A DNA stretch of 20,972 nt from a virus. Numbering within the stretch: the first letter of the stretch is position 1; every line of letters begins with the position of its first letter. This document shows, one piece after another, positions 9,956 to 19,200 of this stretch. The DNA is taken from the IMG/VR virus record IMGVR_UViG_3300036770_003629, positions 1 through 20,972 of that record. One strand, 5' to 3'. Made by a program: the position numbers and the translations under genes. Under the pieces are notes generated by a model. It was not told the DNA's origin. It searched no databases and saw nothing but the letters and a program-made list of their open reading frames with translations.

Positions 9956-11096
9956 TCAAGGTGTTTTATTTAACTCTTTAAGTTCTGTAGGAGGGAGTAA
10001 TACTCAATCTTCTATAGTTGGAAGGGTATACCATGTTGTTATAGATAAAAATTCACCTGGATTTTACGGAGATTGGAGTAATATAGGAAATGTATATTAT
10101 GTTTCTCCAAATAAACCAGTCCCTTCAGATATTAACGATGAGTCGTTAAAGAAATTAAATTTTGCAAAACCCTTATTTCCATTTAATTCATATATTCCAT
10201 TAATTGAAGAATTAGTATTATTAGTAGATTTACCTTCAAGTAATTCTTCTGATGTGACTGATCAAAAACAGATATATTATTTAAGTTCTATTAATTTATT
10301 TAATAATACAAACCATAATTCTCAGGCTGTTTTTAATGTTAAAGAAAACAACTCCATTAAGTTAGGAGAAAGTATTGAAGAAAAAGAAACAATTAATTCT
10401 TTACTACCATTTGAAGGAGATCATATATTATATGGAAGATGGGGGCAAGGTTTACGCTTAAGTGGTACTTTAAAATTTAACGAAACCGAAAATTTTTGGT
10501 CTAAAGTTGGAAACAATGGTGATCCTATTACATTATTAGTTAATGGATATAATTTCCCCAAAAATTCAGTTACACCTTATATAGAAGATATAAATAAAGA
10601 TGATTCATCTATTTATCTTACTTCAACACAAATAATCCCATTAGAAGTCTCACGGTTAATTGATTCAAATCCATTAACTTCTCCATTAAATCCAAATAAA
10701 TATTCGAATAGCCAAATAATAATATCATCTAATAGAATCACATTAAATTCTAGAAAAGATGAAATTATGCTTTATTCGGGTACTAATATAGAATTAAGTG
10801 CTAGTCAAATAATTCATTTAAATTCTAATAGTAGTATATTATTAAATAGCCCTAAAATTTATTTAGGTGTAAAATCAACAGGTAAAACACCAACAGAACC
10901 TGTATTATTAGGAGCAAAAACAGTAGATCTACTTTCTAAATTATTAGAAGCATTAAATGGATTTGCTTCTGATATCAGACATGCTAGATCACCATATACT
11001 TATAATGTACATGCTGCTACTTTATTTGGTAAATTAAATACATTGCGTGGTAAATTAAATGATATATATTCTGAAACTGTATTTGTATCTAAATAA
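9933..11096 (+). CDS. gp5-like baseplate central spike protein
   Basis: The 387-residue product has an N-terminal beta-rich domain (about 28-180; from SSIVGRVYHVVIDKNSPGFY, then DHILYGRWGQGLRLSG), consistent with the OB-fold of spike proteins. A repeated strand region follows (about 258-312: IIISSNRITLNSRKDEIMLY, then IHLNSNSSILLNSPKIYLG), the short-repeat beta-helix of T4 gp5 and VgrG, and then a helical C-terminal part. T4 gp5 carries a lysozyme domain between the two (575 residues in all); none is visible here, so this is the shorter lysozyme-free form. The spike forms the membrane-piercing tip of the tail. It overlaps the next gene as TAATG. Confidence 0.75.
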   Translation: MATIVRNNQGVLFNSLSSVGGSNTQSSIVGRVYHVVIDKNSPGFYGDWSNIGNVYYVSPNKPVPSDINDESLKKLNFAKPLFPFNSYIPLIEELVLLVDLPSSNSSDVTDQKQIYYLSSINLFNNTNHNSQAVFNVKENNSIKLGESIEEKETINSLLPFEGDHILYGRWGQGLRLSGTLKFNETENFWSKVGNNGDPITLLVNGYNFPKNSVTPYIEDINKDDSSIYLTSTQIIPLEVSRLIDSNPLTSPLNPNKYSNSQIIISSNRITLNSRKDEIMLYSGTNIELSASQIIHLNSNSSILLNSPKIYLGVKSTGKTPTEPVLLGAKTVDLLSKLLEALNGFASDIRHARSPYTYNVHAATLFGKLNTLRGKLNDIYSETVFVSK

Positions 11097-12268
11097 TGGC
11101 AGAAAAATCTAAAGAAGTTCAAGGATTAGTTAGTAAAGATAATAATCTTATAGCTAAAAGTAAAAATAAACTTGGATTAGGTAAAAAATTAAAAGCCCAA
11201 TATGCTAAAACTGTACGTATTCTTGAACTTGAAGTAGAGCAACAAACTCTTGAAATGAAAATTGATGAGTTGAAATTAACAAAACCATTTCTACTCAATC
11301 AAATTCGTAATAGCCCATATATCAAAGATGAAGAACGAGATACATTAGTTACAAATTTAGAAAATAGTATTAACGATCAAATTCAAACATATGAAGATCA
11401 AATATTAGAAATTCAAAAACAACAAGATTTAATTTCTGATCTTCCTGAAGAAGATGTTCAAGTTGCTAAATTAAAAAAAGATAATATAAAAGAAAAAGCA
11501 AAAGAATTTATCTATGATGCAAAGAACAAAGCAAAACGCAAACCATCATTCGATGATATAGTAGAAGCTATTGCTTTTATTACTACTATTATTTTAGAAA
11601 ATGTAGCTATTAATAATACAAAAATTGAAAAATTAGTTGATGAAACTAATGATATTATATTTAATGTTAAAACTCAAACGGATTTTGATACTGCTAAATT
11701 AAAGCGAGGTACTGCTTTAAATATAATTTTAACTAACGAACGTTTATTAGATACAATAGAAAAAATATTAGAAATATTAAATATATTAACTACAATATTA
11801 ACAGCTATAATAGAAATATTATCATTATTCCCTTTTACTTCACCAGTAAATAAAATATTGTTAAAAATACAAAATATATTAAATAAAATCAATCCATTAA
11901 TTCAAGTTGCTTTATTATTAGTTAATAAATTACAAGAAAATTTAGCTGAACATAAAGCAAGATTAGCTGAATTAGGTAGAATATTGCAAGGAACACTTGA
12001 ACAAGTTCCGCAATTAATAAAATCAATATCTAATGAGGGTTTAGGGTATTTAAGTGGATATGATTATAAAGGATTTCAATTTTTTGTTAAAGAAGAAATA
12101 AATCCTTTAACTAGAAACGTAATACAAGGAAATAAACGACGTTATGCTGTCGCTATAAATAGAGATGGTAATGAAGCTGTAAGAAGTTCATTCTCATTTA
12201 CTTTAGATCCTGATGTATTAGTTGAAGAATTAAAATTAATAATAGACCAAAAGGGTCTCGTAGCTTAA
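11096..12268 (+). CDS. virion protein with long hydrophobic helices
   Basis: The 390-residue product has a lysine/glutamine coiled-coil N-terminal half (about 1-150) and a central Ile/Leu-rich hydrophobic region (about 215-290; LLDTIEKILEILNILTTILT, FPFTSPVNKILLKIQNILNK). The C-terminal domain (about 315-390) reads GYDYKGFQFFVKEEINPLTR, GNKRRYAVAINRDG, LDPDVLVEELKLIIDQ. I recall this C-terminal pattern in structural proteins of marine and Bacteroidetes T4-like phages, where it is annotated only as a virion protein. The helical hydrophobic core could be tape-measure-like or a baseplate hub component. It lies between the spike and gp25 genes and overlaps the spike gene by one base. Confidence 0.65.
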   Translation: MAEKSKEVQGLVSKDNNLIAKSKNKLGLGKKLKAQYAKTVRILELEVEQQTLEMKIDELKLTKPFLLNQIRNSPYIKDEERDTLVTNLENSINDQIQTYEDQILEIQKQQDLISDLPEEDVQVAKLKKDNIKEKAKEFIYDAKNKAKRKPSFDDIVEAIAFITTIILENVAINNTKIEKLVDETNDIIFNVKTQTDFDTAKLKRGTALNIILTNERLLDTIEKILEILNILTTILTAIIEILSLFPFTSPVNKILLKIQNILNKINPLIQVALLLVNKLQENLAEHKARLAELGRILQGTLEQVPQLIKSISNEGLGYLSGYDYKGFQFFVKEEINPLTRNVIQGNKRRYAVAINRDGNEAVRSSFSFTLDPDVLVEELKLIIDQKGLVA

Positions 12269-12276
12269 TATTTATA
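12268..12276 (+). promoter_or_regulatory. possible late promoter motif ATATTTATA
   Basis: ATATTTATA shares nine of the ten bases of the element at 9558 and 20614, but begins inside the preceding stop codon and lies only three bases before the ATG at 12280. If it were a promoter the transcript would start inside the gene, so it may be only AT-rich spacer. Confidence 0.2.
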
Positions 12277-12279
12277 ATC

Positions 12280-12588
12280 ATGAAAGTAGACGTATTTAAA
12301 AAACTTATTAAAGAAGCTGTTCGTGAAGTTCTAAGAGAAGAATTATCACAGGTTCAACCTACTCCCATAAAAGAGAACAGAACTATGAGCTTTACAACTC
12401 AGGATGTTGATATGATGGCGTATAGACAAAATTTAGCCGCATCTATGGGTTTAACACCTCCAGTTCAATCACAATATTCAAAACCTCAAGCTGTATCCAC
12501 AGGAAATCCATACTTAGACATTATAGCTGAAACTGCTGCTAATATGACTCCTCAAGATGTAGCTGCAATGAGACAATATAACGAGTAA
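12280..12588 (+). CDS. small structural-operon protein with amphipathic N-terminal helix
   Basis: The 102-residue product starts with a strongly amphipathic helix (MKVDVFKKLIKEAVREVLRE), followed by a Pro/Gln/Ser linker and a C-terminal helical part (NPYLDIIAETAANMTPQDVA). N-terminal helices of the type (V/I)...IKEA(V/I)REVL(R/K)EE recur in small phage structural and scaffold-like proteins, possibly as docking peptides. No catalytic motif is seen. It lies 11 bases after the preceding stop and two bases before the gp25 gene. Confidence 0.65.
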   Translation: MKVDVFKKLIKEAVREVLREELSQVQPTPIKENRTMSFTTQDVDMMAYRQNLAASMGLTPPVQSQYSKPQAVSTGNPYLDIIAETAANMTPQDVAAMRQYNE

Positions 12589-12590
12589 TT

Positions 12591-13010
12591 ATGCCAATTC
12601 CTGTAGTAACTAGAATAGATCCTAGAGATCTAGATAAAAACCGAGCTGTAGGAATAAGTCTTCCATTTAATGGAGGTGGTGTATTTAATAAAACATATTC
12701 AACTCAAGATCAAGTTAAATCAAATTTAATTAATCTATTATTAACATATAAAGGAGAACGAATACTGAATCCAGAATTTGGTGCTGATTTACCTAGATTA
12801 TTATTTGAACCTATAAATAATGAATTGATTACAAAAATACAAGATCAAATAATAAATAATGTTAATATCTATGTTCCTGAAGTTATATTAACTAATATTG
12901 AAGTAACCCCAGATACTGATCATAATACATTATATGTTATGGTTGAATACCAATTAAAAATTTCTGGGAATAAAGATAAAATTATAATAGACTTTTCTAC
13001 ATTAAAATGA
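12591..13010 (+). CDS. gp25: baseplate wedge protein gp25
   Basis: The 139-residue product belongs to the gp25/GPW family, the small wedge protein that helps join the baseplate to the sheath. It shows the family core LLLTYKGER (49-57), NPEFGADLPRLLFEP (60-74) with the conserved PEFG and FEP, the helix TKIQDQIINN, then the beta-strand pair VILTNIEVTPD and LYVMVEYQL. T4 gp25 is 132 residues, so the length fits. The 3' end overlaps the gp6 start as ATGA, indicating coupled translation with its partner in the wedge. Confidence 0.9.
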   Translation: MPIPVVTRIDPRDLDKNRAVGISLPFNGGGVFNKTYSTQDQVKSNLINLLLTYKGERILNPEFGADLPRLLFEPINNELITKIQDQIINNVNIYVPEVILTNIEVTPDTDHNTLYVMVEYQLKISGNKDKIIIDFSTLK

Positions 13011-14812
13011 TAACTGAGGATAAAAATATAAAATATGTAAATAAATCATTTAGTGATTTTAAAACATCCCTACAGGAATTTGCTAAAACATACTTCCCAG
13101 ACACATATAATGATTTTTCAGAATCATCTCCTGGAAATATGTTTATTGAAATGGCATCATATGTAGGTGATGTTTCATCATTTTATGTTGATACTCAAAT
13201 ACAAGAAAATTTCTTGAACTTAGCTAAGGAAAAAGAAAGTTTATACAACTTAGCTTACTCATTTGGTTACCGCCCTAAAGCATCATATGCTGCAACTACG
13301 ACAGTTGATTTATACCAATTAATTCCTGCTGTTGCTGGTTTACCTAATTTAGAATATTCATTAATCATCCCAGCTAATACAACATTAACAAGTAATACTA
13401 ATTTTACTAAGTTTATTACTACTGACGATGTTGATTTTTCTCAAACATCATCTGCTGAAATAACATATTATAACAGTGATTATTTTTTAATTAAAAAATC
13501 CGTATCAGCAATATCAGCAGAAATTAAAGAAACAACACTTGCTTTTTCCTCACCAACAAAGTTTAATTCAGCAACGATTAATAATTCTAATATATTACAA
13601 ATATTAGAAGTTACAGGTTCTGACGGAAACAGATGGTATGAAGTACCTTATTTAGCACAAGAAACTATATTTACTCCAACTGCTAATCCTACTTCAGGAA
13701 GTGATGGTATTAATTATTTAATTAACTTACAACGCGTTCCTAAACGTTTTGTTACTAGAATTCATAATACTGGATCTATCGAATTACAATTTGGATCTGG
13801 TATTTCAAACCAAACAGATATTCAGATTATACCTACTCCTGATAATATTCAGTTGGGATTAGTACCTAGTGTATCTGATAGAATAGATGACTATAATAAA
13901 GCGTCTGTTTTTTATACTAAAAATTATGGTATAGCACCATCTTCAAATCTTTATGTTAAGTATTTAGTTGGTGGTGGTGTTGAAGCTAACTTACCTGTTA
14001 ATTCAATTACAACAATTGATACATCTAATGCAGCTAATTGGTTTAAATATAGTCCATCAGATACAAATATTAAAACTTTAATTACATCAAACTTATTAGT
14101 AAATAACCCAACTCCCGCAGTTGGTGGTAGAAGTGGCGATAGTGTAGAAGAAATACGTTTAAATACATTAAACGCATATACTTCACAAAATCGCGCTGTA
14201 ACTAAAGAAGATTATATTGTTAGAACATTAAGTTTACCATCAAAATATGGTGCAATTGCTAAAGCATATATAACACAGGAAACATTTAATTCTACAGGCA
14301 ATTTATTAAGTGAAAATCCATTAAGTTTAGATTTATATATACTTGGATATGATTCAAATAAAAAATTAACTAACGCAAATAACACATTAAAATCAAATCT
14401 TAAAACATACCTTAATGAATATCGTATGGTTACAGATGCTATTAATATTAAAAATGCGTTCTATATTAATATAGGAGTTAATTTTGAAATAAATTCTGAT
14501 CCGAGCTATAATAATAAGGAGTTATTATCTACATGCATATCTTCGCTTAAAACATATTTTGCGGTAGACTCATGGCAAATAAATCAACCTATTATATTAT
14601 CCGAGATTAACGCGCTTTTATTACAAATACCTGGTGTTAGATCGGTTTCAAAAATTGAAATAATAAATAAACAAGGTGGAGATTATTCTCCATACGGATA
14701 TGATATACACGCTGCTACTAGAAATGGAATTTTATATCCATCGATTGATCCAAGCATGTTTGAGATTCGTTTCCCTGATAATGATATAAACGGTAGAATA
14801 ATTACATATTAA
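13007..14812 (+). CDS. gp6: baseplate wedge protein gp6 (Baseplate J-like)
   Basis: The 601-residue product is close to T4 gp6 (660 residues). Family features include the N-terminal helix FSDFKTSLQEFAKTYFPDTY, SSPGNMFIEMASYVGDVSSF (40-59) with DTQIQENFLNLAKEKESL and then YSFGYRPK, and the Baseplate_J core around GGRSGDSVEEIRLNTLNAYT (about 372-391) with the following NRAVTKEDYIVRT. The C-terminal part (SEINALLLQIPGVRSVSKIE) fits the gp6 end that contacts neighbouring subunits. gp6 dimers make the inner ring of the baseplate. It overlaps the gp25 gene by four bases. Confidence 0.9.
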   Translation: MITEDKNIKYVNKSFSDFKTSLQEFAKTYFPDTYNDFSESSPGNMFIEMASYVGDVSSFYVDTQIQENFLNLAKEKESLYNLAYSFGYRPKASYAATTTVDLYQLIPAVAGLPNLEYSLIIPANTTLTSNTNFTKFITTDDVDFSQTSSAEITYYNSDYFLIKKSVSAISAEIKETTLAFSSPTKFNSATINNSNILQILEVTGSDGNRWYEVPYLAQETIFTPTANPTSGSDGINYLINLQRVPKRFVTRIHNTGSIELQFGSGISNQTDIQIIPTPDNIQLGLVPSVSDRIDDYNKASVFYTKNYGIAPSSNLYVKYLVGGGVEANLPVNSITTIDTSNAANWFKYSPSDTNIKTLITSNLLVNNPTPAVGGRSGDSVEEIRLNTLNAYTSQNRAVTKEDYIVRTLSLPSKYGAIAKAYITQETFNSTGNLLSENPLSLDLYILGYDSNKKLTNANNTLKSNLKTYLNEYRMVTDAINIKNAFYINIGVNFEINSDPSYNNKELLSTCISSLKTYFAVDSWQINQPIILSEINALLLQIPGVRSVSKIEIINKQGGDYSPYGYDIHAATRNGILYPSIDPSMFEIRFPDNDINGRIITY

Positions 14813-14814
14813 AA

Positions 14815-15888
14815 ATGGCTGTATATAAAATATTTCCTACTAAAGACGCTTCTCTATATTCATATTATCCTGGTAAAAATACTGGTATAGATGAAATATT
14901 AGATCTTAGTATATATAAATCACAAGCAGATGCTGGGGAAGTATCTCGTATTGCTATTGCATTCTCACCTACTGAAATTTCTGATGTATTAACATCAAAA
15001 GTAAATGGTGCTACATATGATGCATATTTGAAATTATATTTAGCAAACGCTACTGAAATACCATTAGATTATACAATTTATTGCCACCCTATCTCTGGTT
15101 CTTGGAGTATAGGTAGTGGTAGAGCAGCAAACGTTCCTTCATCGTCTAATGGAGTTAGCTGGAAGTATAGAGACTTAGAAGGTGGAAGTATATTTTATGG
15201 TACTTCGACTGGTGTTACTTCATCATATTCATCTACTGTAGGTGGTGGTACTTATTGGACTGGTAGTAATTTAGTTGCTACTCAATCATTTGATTATCAA
15301 GCAGCTAAAGATATTGAATTAAAAGTAACTAATGCTATTAGTTCTAGTTATTATACTGATGGATTTTTAATCAAACATGCATCTAACTTAGAGTTTAATA
15401 CATCATCAATATTTGAAACTAAATATTTTTCAATAGATACTCATACTATCTACACTCCATGTTTAGAATTCAGATGGAATGATTTCATTTATTCAACAGG
15501 TTCATTATCAGCTGTTACTACAGACTTAGTATCTATATCATTATCTAATAATAAAGGTGAATTCCAAGAAGATTCAATTAATCGTTTTAAAATAAACGTG
15601 AGGGATCGCTACCCAACTAGGACATTCCAGACGTCTTCATTATATTTAAATAATAAAGTATTACCTACATCTTCATATTATGCTGTAAAGGATATTAAAA
15701 CTGAAGAGTTCGTAATAGATTTTGATACTACTTACACTAAGTTATCTGCTGATTCAACAGGTAATTATTTTGATTTATATATGAATGGATTACAACCTGA
15801 AAGATATTACCAAATATTGATTAAATCAGTAATAAACGGAAGTACAGTAGTATTTGAAGACAATAATTATTTTAAAGTAGTAAGATAA
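14815..15888 (+). CDS. structural protein with DNRLRE-like domain
   Basis: The 357-residue product starts AVYKIFPTKDASLYSYYPGK, then a strand-rich stretch (LDLSIYK, SRIAIAFSPTEISDV, YDAYLKLYLA). That order, T(K/A)DA.(L/I)....P..N.G....L, and ..L.L(Y/F), is the DNRLRE/CBM96-like jelly-roll domain found on secreted polysaccharide-binding proteins and phage particles. The middle is Gly/Ser/Thr-rich; the C-terminal half (about 240-357) has further beta-strands and may be Ig-like. Its place directly after gp6 suggests it is a baseplate or adhesin component. It is not clearly homologous to T4 gp7 or gp8. Confidence 0.7.
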   Translation: MAVYKIFPTKDASLYSYYPGKNTGIDEILDLSIYKSQADAGEVSRIAIAFSPTEISDVLTSKVNGATYDAYLKLYLANATEIPLDYTIYCHPISGSWSIGSGRAANVPSSSNGVSWKYRDLEGGSIFYGTSTGVTSSYSSTVGGGTYWTGSNLVATQSFDYQAAKDIELKVTNAISSSYYTDGFLIKHASNLEFNTSSIFETKYFSIDTHTIYTPCLEFRWNDFIYSTGSLSAVTTDLVSISLSNNKGEFQEDSINRFKINVRDRYPTRTFQTSSLYLNNKVLPTSSYYAVKDIKTEEFVIDFDTTYTKLSADSTGNYFDLYMNGLQPERYYQILIKSVINGSTVVFEDNNYFKVVR

Positions 15889-16226
15889 TGAGTGAACTTA
15901 TCGATTTAGGTAAAACCACATTTAGTAGAAAGAATTTTGAAAAAGTAGTTGATAACCGATTTAAACAGTTGTTAAATAATAAAGCAACAGTTGATGAGGT
16001 TTTTACTATTGATGATTTTTTTCAACTATATGATGACTTATTTTATCAAATACCTAAAGAAGGTGAAATACAATCTCATCGATTTATCTTAAACCAAACA
16101 TCAGAATACTTAGGAGTTAGTCTTAATGATGGAACAGATGTTCAAGCTTTATTAGATGAAATTACTACATTGAGAAATGAATTGCTAAACGTAAATAAAA
16201 CATTATTAGATTCAGTTAAGAAATAA
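15888..16226 (+). CDS. small helical baseplate-operon protein
   Basis: The 112-residue product starts MSELIDLGKTTFSRKNFEKV. It is mostly helical with acidic patches (DEVFTIDDFFQLYDDLFYQI) and a C-terminal coiled coil (LLDEITTLRNELLNVNKTLL). The overlaps with both neighbours are TAATG. Its role is unknown; it could be a chaperone or assembly factor for the large protein that follows, judging only by position. Confidence 0.65.
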   Translation: MSELIDLGKTTFSRKNFEKVVDNRFKQLLNNKATVDEVFTIDDFFQLYDDLFYQIPKEGEIQSHRFILNQTSEYLGVSLNDGTDVQALLDEITTLRNELLNVNKTLLDSVKK

Positions 16227-19200
16227 TGGCGAATAATATCAAAATAATTGGAAACATTAACAATACTAGTCGAGTATCTAGAATTGATAATGAGGATTTA
16301 AATTTATTATCTCCTGAGATAAAAAACCAATACTTTGGTTTTGAAAATGATTATATTGAACTATTCGTTTATGATACTTCTAATAACTTATTAGTATCAA
16401 ATTACAATTATAAAAGTTTTAAATTACCCTCTAATTCAGGATTAAGTGTAGAAAATACATTACCTATAATTGAAATAGACCCTGTACAGGATTTACAAAA
16501 TTTAGGTTACGTTTCTGGTGAGTTTTCTACTCAATACCATTTTCAGAAACGTTATATCTCTAATGCTGATTCAGTTGAATTATTTATTTCTGAAATATCG
16601 GCAGATAGAACAGAGATTAGATTAAATTCAACATCATTAACGTCTGAAGATTTACAGACGTTATCTGAAAAGTTAATTCAAGATATTGAAGTATCAACTG
16701 ATGCAAAATATTATTTATTTAACTTACCACAAAATCAACAATTCTTAATAATTAATGCTGCTGTCGATAATGAATCACAAACACCAACATTATTATTAAA
16801 ATTATATACTCCTTTATCCGAAACTATACAAGTAAAGGAAAGCGGATGGATAACTGAAGAAATTATTGAACCGTATGTGTTTGATATTAATTTAGATACT
16901 TCAGTAATACCTGCTTTACCTCCACAGTTAAAAGGACCTAACTTTGATATCGATATTGATATCAAACAAAATGTAGGAACAAAATACGAAAATTATTCAT
17001 CATTAGTATCATCACTGACTGGATCATCATATCATAGAGTTTTAAACTATATGAATGATAGTTCATATGATTTAAATATTGATTATACTTCGTTTGAAAA
17101 TTTCATCCATTTTAGCTCAGCTAAAAAACGTTTAGAAGTATTTTATGATAAAATAAAACAGATTGAAGATTATAATACAAGTATTTCAATTATTAATGCT
17201 TCTACATCTATATTAAAGAATGAGGAAACAGCATCTATTCGTTTAAAGATAGACGATATAGTAACTAAGTTTGATGGGTTTGAATCATATATGTATTTTG
17301 AATCAAGCTCATACGCTTGGCCTAAAACATCGATTATAAAACCATATACTTTATCATCCACATCATCAGCTAATACATGGTATGTTTCATATACTAGTTC
17401 TGCTGCTAATTATGATGAAGAAAATTTAGACCGTTTATATAATGTAATACCAAATTATATTAAAAACGATCCAATAAATTATCAACCATACTATGATTTT
17501 ATAGATATGATTGGTCATTATTTTGATAATATATGGATTTATATTGATTCAATCAATGAATTATATAACGCAGATAATAACTTAGAAAAAGGTGTATCTA
17601 AAGATATAGTATACGATGCTTTACGTTCATTAGGTGTTAAACTATATAACAGTAAAGGCGATAATGAATTTGATAATTATATTGGTGGTTTAAATAGTGG
17701 TAGTACATTATTTATTGATGATTTCTCTATAACTAGTAGTTACTTAAATAACGTACCTAAAAAAGACCAACTAGCTGAATTATATAAAAGAATATATCAT
17801 AATATACCTTTACTAACTAAAACTAAAGGCACAGCAGCTGGTTTACAGAACTTAATAACAACATTTGGTGTTACTAGTAGTATATTTGCTCCTAAGGAAT
17901 TAGGTGGTTCTACTAGAACTGGTGGTTTGAAAGGATACGATAATGATAAGATAACAATACAAAATAATACTGTAACAGGTAGTGTATTATCTCCATTCAT
18001 TTCAGTTCAACAACCATTTACCGGATCATCTGATTTTACATCAACGGACTTACACTTTATTGATTTATCATTCAGCCCTCAAACTGCGTTGGACTCTAGA
18101 GTATCTGCATCAATTGCTACTTCTAAACCAACGTTTTCAATAGATGATTATATTGGTGATCCTAGATTAATGGAATCTAGCTCATACGATGCATTAAATT
18201 TACAAAAACAAGAATATTTTATTGTATCTGGAAGTATAACTGATCGATTAGACTATAAAGGATTTTTCGAATTAGTTAAATATTTCGATAATAGCTTATT
18301 CAAGATGCTAAAGGATTTTGTTCCTGCTAGAACAAATGCTTTAACTGGTGTAACTATAAAATCACCTGTACTTGAACGTAATAAAATAAAATCATATCAA
18401 CCTAAAGCAACTGAAGAAACAGTTTATGATGCTGAATATAATGCTCCTATTATTTCAGAAGATGCAGATTATCATTACGATAAAATAGCGGGTAATAAAG
18501 CTGCATTCTATACCGGTGAATATTCGGGATCATATGCAAATATCAATGAGGTATTTGAACAATCAAATCCGAATCTATATTTAATTCCATCCCATTCAGT
18601 TGATATAAATCAATTTAATCATAGTGAGTTTAATGTTACTTTAAATAACGTATCGGAAAATAGAATATCTACTAGTAGAACTAAATTAGAAGATTTATAT
18701 AATTCATTATTGCAAATCGTTGGTACATTAACATCATCAGTTGAATTACAAGATAGTAATGAATCATTATTAGGATATAAACGTTCACGATATGATGGTA
18801 CTAGATTATCTAGTTTAAAATATAACACATATACTACATCATCATTAACTTATACTGGTGATACATCATTTGGTAAATCAGCAGTTATCGATCGTAATAA
18901 TGTTAAGTTTGGTACTGTTAGATCAGTAAGTGCTAAAAATATTAACTTCCGTGATAAGTCGAATATTAGATTAAAGTATTTAGTTACTAAAGATAGCGAT
19001 TTAAATGAATTAAACTTAGAAAATAAAAAGTGGTTCGAAGTACAGAATACATTTAAGGCTGGTGATAATTTGATTATATCACTAAGTGATCCATCAAAAG
19101 ATAAAAATTCATTTAGTGGTGAAAAAACTATATGGCAAAGTGGATACTCATATAATCCTGTATTATATCGTGAATTAAATGAAACTTTATATTTTGAATA

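Noticed and set aside
12244-12258. Hairpin AGACC-AAAAG-GGTCT at the end of the 11096 gene
   Set aside because: A 5-bp stem without a T-run inside an operon; likely chance.
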